Positions 1-8,294 of a stretch of DNA of 64,000 nt are shown piece after piece. The stretch is from Sphingomonas sp. Leaf33. Its GTDB lineage: Bacteria > Pseudomonadota > Alphaproteobacteria > Sphingomonadales > Sphingomonadaceae. The position numbers were made by a program, and so were the translations under genes. The stretch is taken from positions 1,159,962 through 1,223,961 of the forward strand of contig NZ_LMLB01000001.1 in NCBI RefSeq assembly GCF_001421785.1. Reading direction: 5' to 3'. The first letter of the stretch is position 1. Every line of letters starts with the position of its first letter. The notes under the pieces are model-generated. The model was not told where the DNA came from. It saw nothing but the letters and a program-made list of their open reading frames with translations, and did not search any database.

Positions 1-53
1 AAACCAAAATCGGCTCCGTCACGATGGTGCAGATTGATCGGAAACCGCTCTAA
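1..53. repeat. End of a dispersed inverted-repeat element (cut by the window edge)
   Basis: The first 51 bases are the reverse complement of 53121-53171 with one mismatch. The outer end is GAAACCGCTCTAA, so the body of this copy lies before base 1 and is not visible. The same end occurs in both orientations in the element at 53119-53446. The copy stops about 170 bp before the TonB receptor start. Confidence 0.8.
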
Positions 54-224
54 GAGAGATTGTTGCGTTTTCGCGTCACTCGGCGACGGAAAGCGACCGC
101 CGCAGCGGCAGCCCCATTGCTATCGGTCGCCGCCATGATAGCGTTTTCATCGATAGCGCGGCAGCAAGGCACGGGGGTGCCTCGCACAATCAAACCGCCG
201 CGCACGACGTCTTTGGGGGAAATC

Positions 225-3200
225 ATGAAGTTCACGGCTGCGCTGCTCCTGTCCGCCACCTGCCTCGCCAGCCCCGCGCTCGCGCAGACATCGACCGGAG
301 GGACGACGCAGCCTGCCGCGACGCCGACCGGGGCCGAGCTGCCGCAGACGGGCGCGGGCCTGAACAGCGGCCGCGACGACAGCGGCGAAATCCTGGTCAC
401 CGGATCGCGGATCAAGCAGGACCCGAACAAGTCGGCGCTGCCGCTGCAGATCATCACGACGCAGCAGCTGGAGGAAAACGGGATCAGCAACCCCGAGCAG
501 CTGATCGGCTTCCTGTCGGTCAACGGAACGGGTGCGGACAATCTGGCGTCGAACGCCGACGTGACCAGCGGCGCGCAGCGCGGCACGAACGGCCTGTCGG
601 CGGCGAACCTGCGCGGGCAGGGCCCGGCCGGCACGCTGGTCCTGCTGAACGGTCGTCGCGTCGCGGCGCACGGGCTGACCGGCGGTGCCGTCGACGTGAA
701 CCAGATTCCGTTCGCCGCGCTGGAGCGGGTCGAGGTGCTGAAGGACGGCGCGTCGGCCATCTACGGCACCGACGCGGTCGGCGGCGTCATCAATTTCATC
801 ACGCGCAAGGACTATCAGGGCGTGGGGCTTCAGGGCTTCACCGATATCACCCAGCGCGGCGACGCGCCGATCTATCGCCTCAGTGCGATCGCCGGATATG
901 GCGACATCAAGGAAAATGGCTTCAACGTCATGGCCTCGGTGTCGAAGAGCTGGAACGGCGCCTTGCAGGGTGCCGCGCGCGACTTCGTGAACGGCAACCA
1001 GCCGAACCGCGGCCTGACGATCGATACGCGCGGCACGCCGATCGCGACGGCGTTTCCGCTCAACCCCAGCGCCGCGTTCTTCCCGCGCGGTACGCTGTTG
1101 GGCGGGACGAGCGGCGCGACGCAGCTGACCAACCTGTTCATCCCGGGCACGAACATCGTCGCCAACGGCGGCATCAACGTGCTCGACCTGCCGGGCGGGG
1201 CAGGTTGCCAGACGATGGACGGCGGCCTCGCTTATGACGAGCAGCTGTGGAATGCGCCGGGCGCGCGCTTTGCCTGCGCCTGGGATACGGGCCGTGCCGC
1301 GGTGCTCCAGCAGCCGATCGAGACGCTGACCTATTTCGGGCGCGGCGTGCTGCGCATCGGCGGGCGGCACGACATCTCGCTGGAGATCACCGGGTCCGAC
1401 GCGACGTCGGCCAAGCGCTTCTCGAACGCGCAGGTCAGCGGCAACACCAGCAACCTGCAGGTCGCCTACCCGCTGAACGACATCACGCGCACCACCTACA
1501 ATGCGATCTACAGCCAGATCGCCGCAATCTTCCCGGCGATCGGCGCGGTCAATGACCGGACCGACGACAACATCGGCAACTACGGGAAACCGATCGCGTA
1601 CCGCTGGCGGTGTATCGAGTGCGGGCCCCGCGAATACAACACGAACACCAAGACGTTCCGCGCCGCGCTGGGCTTCGAAGGCCCGCTGTTCGGCGACTGG
1701 GATTATCGCGCCGGCGCATCCTATGCGCGCAGTTCGGCGCAATCGACGCTCGGCAACGGCTATTACTACCGCGGCACGACGGCGACCAACGCGGTCGATC
1801 CCACGGCGCCGACGGCGCCCGGTGCCAGCGCGCCGGGCCTGCTCGGCCTGCTCAACAGCGGCATCATCAATCCGTTCAGCGTCGAGCAGTCGGATGCCGC
1901 GAAGGCGGGCTTGGCCGCGATATCGGCGTTCGGTGCGACGCTCTACGGCGGCAAGTACGAGGTGAAGCAGTTCGACGGATCGGTGTCGGGCGGCCTGTTC
2001 CCGATCTGGGGTCGCGAGATCAAGGCGGCGTTCGGCGTCGATTACCGTCGCGAGACCTATTCGTTCAACGGCACGCCGGCATCCGCGACCGGGCCGGTCA
2101 TCTTCCTGGCCGCCTTCGACGCGGTGAATGCGCTGACGCCGAAGAACCGCAACGTGAAGGCCGCGTTCGGCGAAGTGATGATCCCGATCGGCCGTCCGCT
2201 GGAAATCACGCTTGCCGGCCGCGTCGACGATTACACGGGCTTCGGCAGCACGTTCAATCCGAAGGTGTCGGCCAAGTTCACGCCGACCGACTGGCTGATG
2301 TTCCGCGGGTCGTACAACACCGGCTTCCGCGTGCCGGCGTTCAACCAGATCTTTAACGGCGTCACCGACAGCCCGTATTCGGGCAGCGACCTGGTCGATC
2401 CGATCCGGTGCCCGACGTTCACGCCGAACACGACCGATCCCAACTGCGCCTTCATCCGCCCCGACATCCTGACCGGCGGCAATCTGAACCTCGGGCCGGA
2501 GACGACCAAGCAATTCACCGGCGGTGTCGTGTTCACCCCGTCGCGGCTGTGGTCGGCCTCGGTCGATTTCTGGAGCGTCGCGGTCGATAACACGATCACC
2601 AGCCTGACGCTGACGCAGCTGATCCAGAATGCGGCGCTGTTCCCGGAACGCTTCATCCGCGACCCGGCGACCAACGTCATCACCGACCTGGACAACCGCT
2701 TCATCAATGCCGGCGCCCGGCGGACCCAGGCGCTCGACTTCTCCGCGCGCGGCGGGTTCGAGGACGTGCTCGGCGGCCGGGTGAACTTCGGGATGGAGGG
2801 GACCTACCTGCTGAAGAAGCGCGAGAAGCTGACCCAGACCTCGGCCTATGGCCCGAGCCTGATCGGCGTCTTCACCTTCGCCGGCGATCTGGGTCTGAAG
2901 TGGAAGCACACCGCCTTCATCAACTACACGCGGCAGGATTTCGGTATCACGCTGACGCAGATCTACCGCGACGGGTATCGCAACGGCGCCCTGCCGGGCA
3001 TCGCCGCGGGCACGGTGACGCGGCCGGACTACAACCGGTTCGTGCAGGAATACATCGTGTACAACCTGTCGGTCGCGTACACGGGCCTGTCGCCCGACTT
3101 CAAGATTACGGCCGGCATCCGCAACCTGTTCGACACCAAGCCGCCGTTCGCGATCACCTATGACGGCAATACCGGTGCCGGCGGGTCGTGGGAACCGCGC

Positions 3201-3254
3201 GTCGCCGACCCGCGGCTGCGCTCGTTCACGATCGGGGTGGATGCGAAGTTCTAA
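225..3254 (+). CDS. TonB-dependent outer-membrane receptor
   Basis: This 1009-residue protein is an outer-membrane receptor for TonB/ExbBD-driven uptake; the ligand cannot be told from sequence. The start ATG at 225 follows GGGGGA and begins a clear signal peptide (about residues 1-21, ending ASPALAQ). The open frame extends further upstream but without a signal. After a Thr/Pro-rich linker comes EILVTGSRI, then a plug domain with VLLNGRRV and the VEVLKDGASAIYGTDAVGGVINFIT segment (split here as a family hallmark rather than quoted as an exact site), then a long beta-barrel ending in an aromatic Phe (VDAKF), as expected for Bam recognition. It stands alone: no ExbB/D, regulator or hydrolase adjoins it. 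It is followed by a three-hairpin element. Confidence 0.93.
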   Translation: MKFTAALLLSATCLASPALAQTSTGGTTQPAATPTGAELPQTGAGLNSGRDDSGEILVTGSRIKQDPNKSALPLQIITTQQLEENGISNPEQLIGFLSVNGTGADNLASNADVTSGAQRGTNGLSAANLRGQGPAGTLVLLNGRRVAAHGLTGGAVDVNQIPFAALERVEVLKDGASAIYGTDAVGGVINFITRKDYQGVGLQGFTDITQRGDAPIYRLSAIAGYGDIKENGFNVMASVSKSWNGALQGAARDFVNGNQPNRGLTIDTRGTPIATAFPLNPSAAFFPRGTLLGGTSGATQLTNLFIPGTNIVANGGINVLDLPGGAGCQTMDGGLAYDEQLWNAPGARFACAWDTGRAAVLQQPIETLTYFGRGVLRIGGRHDISLEITGSDATSAKRFSNAQVSGNTSNLQVAYPLNDITRTTYNAIYSQIAAIFPAIGAVNDRTDDNIGNYGKPIAYRWRCIECGPREYNTNTKTFRAALGFEGPLFGDWDYRAGASYARSSAQSTLGNGYYYRGTTATNAVDPTAPTAPGASAPGLLGLLNSGIINPFSVEQSDAAKAGLAAISAFGATLYGGKYEVKQFDGSVSGGLFPIWGREIKAAFGVDYRRETYSFNGTPASATGPVIFLAAFDAVNALTPKNRNVKAAFGEVMIPIGRPLEITLAGRVDDYTGFGSTFNPKVSAKFTPTDWLMFRGSYNTGFRVPAFNQIFNGVTDSPYSGSDLVDPIRCPTFTPNTTDPNCAFIRPDILTGGNLNLGPETTKQFTGGVVFTPSRLWSASVDFWSVAVDNTITSLTLTQLIQNAALFPERFIRDPATNVITDLDNRFINAGARRTQALDFSARGGFEDVLGGRVNFGMEGTYLLKKREKLTQTSAYGPSLIGVFTFAGDLGLKWKHTAFINYTRQDFGITLTQIYRDGYRNGALPGIAAGTVTRPDYNRFVQEYIVYNLSVAYTGLSPDFKITAGIRNLFDTKPPFAITYDGNTGAGGSWEPRVADPRLRSFTIGVDAKF

Positions 3255-3267
3255 GGACGGGCGGCAA

Positions 3268-3355
3268 GGCGCCAGCGAAAGCTGGCGCCGAGCCTGAGCC
3301 CGAACCGGCCGGCGGCGCTAAAAGCGCCGACCGACGACGCGGCTTTGCCGCGGCG
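3268..3355 (+). repeat. Three-hairpin 3' element, copy 1
   Basis: A perfect hairpin (GGCGCCAGC, loop GAAA, GCTGGCGCC; 3268-3289) lies 13 nt after the receptor stop. It is followed by a conserved GGCCGGC (3307-3313), hairpin 1 (CGGCGCT-AAA-AGCGCCG, 3313-3329), linker ACCGACGA (3330-3337) and hairpin 2 (CGCGGC-TTT-GCCGCG, 3338-3352). The same order recurs at 19137-19227 and 40795-40878 with different but still paired stems. It could be a Rho-independent or stabilising 3' end, although no T-run follows. Confidence 0.65.
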
Positions 3356-3378
3356 CGTGGCTAATCACTCCATCATCC

Positions 3379-3469
3379 CCGTTCGTGCTAAGCCTGTCGA
3401 GACGTTGTCCTTTTCTTCGTGCGGTCGCGACGACGAAGGGCAGCACTTCGACAAGCTCAGTAAGAACGG
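3379..3469. repeat. Dispersed paired inverted repeat (GTTCG/CGAAC family), copy A
   Basis: Left arm CCGTTCGTGCTAAGCCTGTC and right arm GACAAGCTCAGTAAGAACGG are imperfect inverted copies around a 45-bp core that contains TTCTTCGT/ACGACGAAG. Five further copies are in this window. Both arms carry more changes than in the other copies. It lies between two convergent genes. Confidence 0.8.
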
Positions 3470-3494
3470 TGATGGGTGACACGCAAATGTGGGC

Positions 3495-4397
3495 TCACCG
3501 CCCGGTACACAACTCCCGAAAGCGCGCCGCCAGGAAGTCGATCACCACCTCCACTCGCGCCGGGCGCAGGGGGCTGGGCGGCGTCAGCAGGTGGAGCGTG
3601 ATTCCCGCACTCGACCATTCGGGCAGGATTTCGACCAGGCGGCCGGCGGCGAGTTCGGGATCGACGATGAAATCGGGCAGCCGCGCGATGCCGAGGCCTG
3701 CGCACAGCGCCGGCAGCATCGCGTCGCCGTTGTCGGTGACGAGCGGCCCGGCCGGGCGCACCGCAGCTTCCTCGCCGCCGGGGCCGCGGAAGTGCCAGGC
3801 GCCGATGGCGTTGGCATAGGCGAAGCAGGCGTGGGTCGCGAGGTCGGCCGGGTGGCGCGGCGTGCCATGCGCGGCCAGGTATCTGGGTGACGCAACGACG
3901 CGGACGGTGACCGGGGCCAGCCGGCGCGCGCGCAGCGAACTGTCGGGCAGGTCGGCGATCCTCAGCGCGATGTCGAAATTGTCCGCCACGATGTCGACCC
4001 GTGCGTCCGATAGCCGCAGGTCGATCTCGATCCCCGGATGCGCCGCGATCAGGTCGGCGATGGCGTCGGCGGCGAAGCGGATGCCGAAGGTGATCGGCGC
4101 GGCGATCCTGACAAGCCCGGTCGGCGCGCGCGCAGCGTCGCGGGCGGCTTCCTCCGCGCCCTGTGCCTCGGCCAAGATACGCGCGGCACGCTCCGCCAGG
4201 GCCTGCCCGCTGTCGGTCAGCGCCAGCCGACGCGAGGTGCGGTGGAACAGCGTCGTGCCAAGCGACTGCTCCAGCCGCGCGACGCCCTTGCTGACGGTCG
4301 CCTTGCTCACCCCGATCGCGTTGGCGGCCGCGGTGAACGAGCGATGCTCGACGACGCAGGCGAACATCGCCCAGGCTTCGAAATCGGGCAGGCGCAT
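3495..4397 (-). CDS. LysR-family transcriptional regulator
   Basis: A 300-residue LysR regulator, the usual length for the family. The N-terminal winged helix-turn-helix is visible (FTAAANAIGVSKATVSKGVARLE, about residues 17-40 in part), followed by the substrate-binding domain (VRIAAPITFG at about residue 90 onward). The start at 4397 (MRLPDFEAW) is the family start; upstream extension to 4532 would overlap the divergent pirin gene. It is transcribed away from pirin-wrbA across a 122-bp spacer with a GAAAC-N5-GTTTC palindrome. It is likely the local regulator of those two genes and of itself; the inducer is unknown, and quinone or electrophile stress is only a guess from the neighbours. Confidence 0.93.
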   Translation of the reverse strand: MRLPDFEAWAMFACVVEHRSFTAAANAIGVSKATVSKGVARLEQSLGTTLFHRTSRRLALTDSGQALAERAARILAEAQGAEEAARDAARAPTGLVRIAAPITFGIRFAADAIADLIAAHPGIEIDLRLSDARVDIVADNFDIALRIADLPDSSLRARRLAPVTVRVVASPRYLAAHGTPRHPADLATHACFAYANAIGAWHFRGPGGEEAAVRPAGPLVTDNGDAMLPALCAGLGIARLPDFIVDPELAAGRLVEILPEWSSAGITLHLLTPPSPLRPARVEVVIDFLAARFRELCTGR

Positions 4398-4441
4398 CTC
4401 TCGTTTCCCAGTCGATATCAACGGTGCCGCATCATAACCAC

Positions 4442-4456
4442 GAAACAATCTGTTTC
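4442..4456. promoter_or_regulatory. Candidate LysR operator between the regulator and pirin
   Basis: GAAAC-AATCT-GTTTC is a perfect 5-5-5 inverted repeat in the divergent spacer, centred about 53 bp from the regulator start and 70 bp from the pirin start. GTTTCC recurs at about 4402 and 4460. LysR proteins bind short dyads with a spacer like this one. No clear -35/-10 pair was assigned. Confidence 0.45.
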
Positions 4457-4519
4457 CAACGTTTCCATTTACGCGACCGGCCCGTGGGCCGATATTGGTG
4501 ACACCCAAGGAGTTGTCCG

Positions 4520-5242
4520 ATGCTCGACACACGTAAGACGATCGACCGCCGCCCCTTCGAAACGCTGGGTCATGCCAACCACGGCTGGCTCGATGCGCGG
4601 CACCATTTCAGCTTCGCCAATTACCATGATCCGGCCCGCATGGGCTGGGGCGCGATCCGCGTGTGGAACGACGATGCCATCGCCGCCAACAGCGGCTTTC
4701 CGCCGCACCCGCACCGCGACATGGAAATCATCACCTACGTGCGCGCAGGCGCGATCACGCACCAGGATTCGATGGGTAACCAGGGACGCACGGGTGCGGG
4801 CGACGTGCAGGTGATGTCGGCGGGCAGCGGCGTGCGCCATGCCGAGTATAACCTGGAGGGCGAAGAGACGCGAATCTTCCAGATCTGGATCGAGCCGCGC
4901 ACCAGCGGCGGCGCACCGTCGTGGGGCGCGAAGCCGTTTCCCAAGGGCGACCGGTCAGGTAGCTTCCAGACGCTCGCCAGCGGTTTCACCGACGAGATCG
5001 CGGCCGGCGCGTTGCCGATCCGGGCGGAGGCGCGCGTGCTCGGCGCGACGCTGAAGGCCGGCGAAACGCTGACCTACGACCTGGGCGCCGGCCGTCATGC
5101 CTATCTCGTCCCCGCGACGGGAGCGCTCGACATCGACGGCGAAACCATCGCCGCCCGCGACGGCGCCGCACTGGTCGGCGGTCGAACCTACACGATCACC
5201 GCCACCGACGAGGCCGAGATCGTCCTGGTCGACAGCGAGTAA
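4520..5242 (+). CDS. Pirin family protein (cupin-type)
   Basis: A 240-residue bicupin of the pirin family, of the bacterial YhhW/quercetinase-like type. The metal ligands can be read as H63 and H65 in PPHPHRDME and H107 and E109 in GSGVRHAEYN. The ATG at 4520 has AAGGAG 7 bases upstream. Family members bind Fe and some have quercetin 2,3-dioxygenase activity; the substrate here is unknown. It is followed after 85 bp by wrbA and lies divergent from a LysR regulator, an arrangement that suggests a shared response to quinones or oxidative stress (inference). Confidence 0.92.
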   Translation: MLDTRKTIDRRPFETLGHANHGWLDARHHFSFANYHDPARMGWGAIRVWNDDAIAANSGFPPHPHRDMEIITYVRAGAITHQDSMGNQGRTGAGDVQVMSAGSGVRHAEYNLEGEETRIFQIWIEPRTSGGAPSWGAKPFPKGDRSGSFQTLASGFTDEIAAGALPIRAEARVLGATLKAGETLTYDLGAGRHAYLVPATGALDIDGETIAARDGAALVGGRTYTITATDEAEIVLVDSE

Positions 5243-5285
5243 ACCCTTTTCGGCCCGAGGCGTTGTCCCTGCGACCTCGGGCCGC

Positions 5286-5317
5286 CCCATCCAGATTTAG
5301 GCCCATCCAGATTCAGG
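5286..5317. repeat. 16-bp tandem duplication in front of wrbA
   Basis: CCCATCCAGATTTAGG is followed directly by CCCATCCAGATTCAGG, a two-unit tandem repeat with one mismatch. The second unit contributes the Shine-Dalgarno AGGAG of wrbA (5315-5319). Confidence 0.8.
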
Positions 5318-5327
5318 AGCGCATGTC

Positions 5328-5930
5328 ATGGCGAAAGTCCTCGTCCTCTATTATTCGTCCTACGGCCATATCGAGCAGATGGCGGATGCCGTCGCCGAAG
5401 GCGCACGCGGCGCCGGTGCCGAGGTCGACATCCGTCGCGTCCGCGAAACCGCGCCGGACGAGGTTGCCAAGAACGCCGGATTCAAGACCGACACTGCGCA
5501 CCCGGTGATGACCGACCCGAACGAGCTGGCCGACTACGACGCGATCATCGTAGGGTCACCGACCCGCTTCGGCCGCATGTCGAGCCAGATGGCGGCGTTC
5601 TGGGACACCGCCGGCGGGCTCTGGTACAAGGGCGGCCTGAACGGCAAGGTCGGCGCTGCCTTCACATCGACCGCCACCCAGCATGGCGGTCAGGAAACCA
5701 CCCTGTTCAGCATCATCACCAACCTGCTGCACTTCGGCATGGTCGTGGTCGGGCTCGACTATGGCTATGAAGGCCACAGCGGCGTGAGCGAAGTCCACGG
5801 CACCACCCCCTATGGCGCATCGACGATCGCGGACGGCGACGGCAGCCGCCAGCCGAGCAGCGTCGATCTGGATGGCGCTCGCTACCAGGGGCGCCGCGTC
5901 GCCGAGGTTGCGGCGAAGCTGGTCGGCTGA
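5328..5930 (+). CDS. wrbA: NAD(P)H:quinone oxidoreductase, WrbA type
   Basis: A 200-residue flavodoxin-like protein, full length for WrbA. It reduces quinones by two electrons using FMN and NAD(P)H, which limits semiquinone and radical formation in the cytoplasm. The FMN-binding signature SSYGH is at about residues 9-13, followed by SPTRFGRM and [11 protein letters not shown], which are characteristic of WrbA. AGGAG lies 8 bases before the ATG. It is probably co-transcribed with the upstream pirin gene. Confidence 0.95.
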   Translation: MAKVLVLYYSSYGHIEQMADAVAEGARGAGAEVDIRRVRETAPDEVAKNAGFKTDTAHPVMTDPNELADYDAIIVGSPTRFGRMSSQMAAFWDTAGGLWYKGGLNGKVGAAFTSTATQHGGQETTLFSIITNLLHFGMVVVGLDYGYEGHSGVSEVHGTTPYGASTIADGDGSRQPSSVDLDGARYQGRRVAEVAAKLVG

Positions 5931-5969
5931 CCCCCTCGCGGTGGCCAGCGCAGCGTGTATAGGGCGGTG

Positions 5970-6620
5970 ATGCTCGCAGATCGTATCATCTTCCTCGATG
6001 GCGAGGCGATCGTCCTCGACAAGCCCGCCGGCCTGCCGGTCGATTCCCCGCGCGACCGGTCGCCCAGCGTCGAGACGATGCTGGGCGACCTGACCTTCGG
6101 CTTCCACCGCCTGCCGCAGCCGGTCCACCGGATCGACCGCGACACCAGCGGTTGCCTGCTTCTGGCCCGCAATCCCGGCGCGATGAAACGCTTCGGCCAG
6201 GCGTTCGAGGCGGGCGAAGTGGCCAAGCGCTATCTCGCCGTCCTCGACGGCGTGCCGGAGGGGGAGGGCGGGCTGATCGACCTGCCGCTGACGAAGGTCA
6301 GCACGCGCGAGAGTGGCTGGCGGATGATCGGTCGCGCCGACGGCAAGGCGGCGCGCACCCACTGGTCGCTGGTCGCGGTGCAGGACGGTCGCGCGCTGGT
6401 CGAATTCCGGCCCGAAACAGGGCGGACCCATCAGTTGCGCGTTCATGCCGCGACGGGGCTCGGCTTGCCGATCGTCGGCGACCCCGTCTATGGCAGTGGG
6501 GGCGGCGAGGGCATGATGCTCCACGCCGCCAGCCTGCGCCTCGCCCGCCCCGGCAAGCCGCCGATCGAGGCGGAGGCCGACCTGCCGGCCCGCTTCGGGA
6601 CGCTGGGCTTCGGCAACTAG
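5970..6620 (+). CDS. RluA-family RNA pseudouridine synthase
   Basis: A 216-residue synthase that converts uridine to pseudouridine in rRNA and/or tRNA. The catalytic motif HRIDRDTSG is present, with the conserved Asp after R, and later RTHQLRVH. It lacks an S4 domain and is close in length to E. coli RluA, so RluA itself (23S U746/tRNA U32) is a reasonable but unproven match. The ATG at 5970 has AGGG five bases upstream; a GTG at 5955 is less likely. Confidence 0.9.
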   Translation: MLADRIIFLDGEAIVLDKPAGLPVDSPRDRSPSVETMLGDLTFGFHRLPQPVHRIDRDTSGCLLLARNPGAMKRFGQAFEAGEVAKRYLAVLDGVPEGEGGLIDLPLTKVSTRESGWRMIGRADGKAARTHWSLVAVQDGRALVEFRPETGRTHQLRVHAATGLGLPIVGDPVYGSGGGEGMMLHAASLRLARPGKPPIEAEADLPARFGTLGFGN

Positions 6621-6626
6621 CGATTG

Positions 6627-7049
6627 TCAGTCGGTCGGTTTGCCGCGCAGCGCCTTGACCGACGACCGTTTGGACTTGGTGTCCATCCGCCGCGCCTTCG
6701 CCGCCTTGCCGGGTTTCGTCGGACGTCGCGCCTTCGGGACGATCGTCGCCTCGCGAATCATCTCCAGCAGGCGCGTCAGCACATCCTCGCGGTTCATGTG
6801 CTGCGACCGCGATCCCTCGCTACGCAGCGACAGCACGCCGTCGCGCGTCATCCGGCTGCCCGCCAGCGCCGCCAGCCGACGCTTCACCGCGTCGGGCAGA
6901 TTGGGGGATTGGGCCACGTCAAACCGCAGGATGACGGCGCTGTCGGTGGTGTTGACATGCTGCCCCCCGGCGCCGCTGGCCCGCGTCGCGGTATAGGTCA
7001 GTTCGTCGTCGTCGAGGGCAATCGAGCGGGTGACCGGAATGCGGGGCAT
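6627..7049 (-). CDS. arfB: Alternative ribosome-rescue factor ArfB (peptidyl-tRNA hydrolase)
   Basis: A 140-residue release-factor-like protein that frees ribosomes stalled on mRNA without a stop codon by hydrolysing peptidyl-tRNA. The catalytic GGQ is at residues 28-30 (SGAGGQHVN), and the C-terminal tail is strongly basic (KPGKAAKARRMDTKSKR), which in ArfB sits in the empty mRNA channel. The gene converges with the RluA-family gene, with 6 bp between the stops. Confidence 0.95.
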   Translation of the reverse strand: MPRIPVTRSIALDDDELTYTATRASGAGGQHVNTTDSAVILRFDVAQSPNLPDAVKRRLAALAGSRMTRDGVLSLRSEGSRSQHMNREDVLTRLLEMIREATIVPKARRPTKPGKAAKARRMDTKSKRSSVKALRGKPTD

Positions 7050-7107
7050 GGGCCTTCGATATGGCGATTGGGCGGGTCTGTCACGCGGCTGCCCGGCGTG
7101 GCGCCGC

Positions 7108-7527
7108 TCACGGCGTGTCGGGCGCCGTCGCCCAGGCCTCCGCCTGTTCGACCGTGTCGAAGAAGGCGATATCCTCGCGACCGGACAGGCGGCGGATCTG
7201 GATCCTGGCCAGCGCCGAATCCGATACGAAGGCCAGCCGACGGGATCGTGCCGTGGGGTTTCGCAACATCGCGCTGAACGCGGCGACCGCGGCCTGCGAC
7301 TGGATCACGATGCCGCTCGCGTCGCACACGCTGACGTGCCCGGTCGGGGGCAGGGGGCGCATCGCCCGAATGTGGTTGCCGACCGTCCGGGCGAAGGCGT
7401 GAACGTCCGTTTCGGAAAAGAATCCGCGGATCCGCAGGGATAGACATTTGCGCTCCGTGCAACTCGCGACCTCCCAGGCGGCGGCTGCGCCGATCGTTTC
7501 CGGTGAGACATCGTGGCGACGGGACAT
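7108..7527 (-). CDS. Hypothetical protein, STAS/SpoIIAA-like
   Basis: A 139-residue soluble protein. The core (LRIRGFFSETDVHAFART ... HVSVCDASGIVIQSQAAV ... RLAFVSDSALARIQIRRL ... FFDTVEQAEAWA) has the alternating pattern of SpoIIAA/STAS-like domains, including the final helix 'eeAeaW'. This is pattern recognition, not a database match. The start at 7527 is chosen for AGGAAG 8-12 bases upstream; an in-frame ATG at 7566 lacks a site. No partner is evident. Confidence 0.7.
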   Translation of the reverse strand: MSRRHDVSPETIGAAAAWEVASCTERKCLSLRIRGFFSETDVHAFARTVGNHIRAMRPLPPTGHVSVCDASGIVIQSQAAVAAFSAMLRNPTARSRRLAFVSDSALARIQIRRLSGREDIAFFDTVEQAEAWATAPDTP

Positions 7528-7682
7528 GGGGCTGCTCTTCCTGCCGAGAACGCCGGCATGTGCCATCGATAGATCGGCCGACCCTTAGAAAAAGCTAATC
7601 CACATCGCATTTGTCGCCGTCGCGGAATACCGCGCGGCGGCGCCTCTCCCCGGACGGCACCAGGCACGCTATATTCAGGCCC

Positions 7683-8168
7683 ATGTACGATTTCACCATC
7701 ACCGCCGAGTCCAAGTCAGACCTCTACCGCGATCTCGAATCCGCGCTCGACGCGTTGACCGCCGACGAGCCCGACGCGATCGCCAACATGGCCAACGTGT
7801 CCGCGCTGATCTGGCAATATCTGCCCGACCTCAACTGGGCAGGCTTCTATCGCAACGTGAACGACGAACTCGTCCTGGGGCCGTTCCAGGGCAAGGCGGC
7901 GTGCATCCGCATCCCGGTCGGCAAGGGCGTGTGCGGTGCGGCGGCGCAGACGCGCGAGACGCAACTGGTCGAAGACGTCCATGCCTTTCCGGGCCACATC
8001 GCCTGCGATGCCGCCAGCCGGTCGGAACTGGTCGTGCCGATCGTCAGCCAGGGTGAACTGATCGGCGTGCTGGATCTCGACAGCCCGTCGCCCGCCCGGT
8101 TCGATGCCGGCGATGCCGCGGGATGCGAGGCGCTGATGCGCATCCTTGCGCCGCGGCTCGCGCGTTAA
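7683..8168 (+). CDS. msrC: Free methionine-(R)-sulfoxide reductase (GAF domain)
   Basis: A 161-residue single GAF-domain protein that reduces free Met-R-O with thioredoxin. The three conserved cysteines are present: C74 (KAACIRIP), C84 (GKGVCGAAA) and C108 (HIACDAASRSELVVP). The typical start MYDF is chosen. It is a cytosolic oxidative-damage repair enzyme; no operon partner is evident. Confidence 0.93.
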   Translation: MYDFTITAESKSDLYRDLESALDALTADEPDAIANMANVSALIWQYLPDLNWAGFYRNVNDELVLGPFQGKAACIRIPVGKGVCGAAAQTRETQLVEDVHAFPGHIACDAASRSELVVPIVSQGELIGVLDLDSPSPARFDAGDAAGCEALMRILAPRLAR

Positions 8169-8196
8169 CCGGTCGCTGCCCCGGATCGGGATTCGA

Positions 8197-8259
8197 TTAA
8201 CCATCGTTTCGCGTTCAAAACATGGCTCCGGACGCTTATTCTCTCGTTAAGCCTTAACC
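8197..8259. promoter_or_regulatory. Clustered TTAACC motifs upstream of the RcnB-like gene (CtrA-like sites?)
   Basis: TTAACCAT is at 8197-8204, and TTAA-GCC-TTAACC at 8247-8259. Another TTAACC overlaps the end of the previous gene (8165). TTAACCAT resembles the half-site of the alphaproteobacterial cell-cycle regulator CtrA; the full TTAA-N7-TTAA spacing is not present, so this remains a suggestion. Confidence 0.3.
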
Positions 8260-8294
8260 TTGGTGCGGGGGCGCACCGACAGGGAGTTTTAACG

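Noticed and set aside
147..2909. Reverse-strand open frame of about 920 codons opposite the first TonB receptor
   Set aside because: Same mirror effect of high GC; the forward frame has a signal peptide, plug and barrel. No family resemblance in the reverse product.
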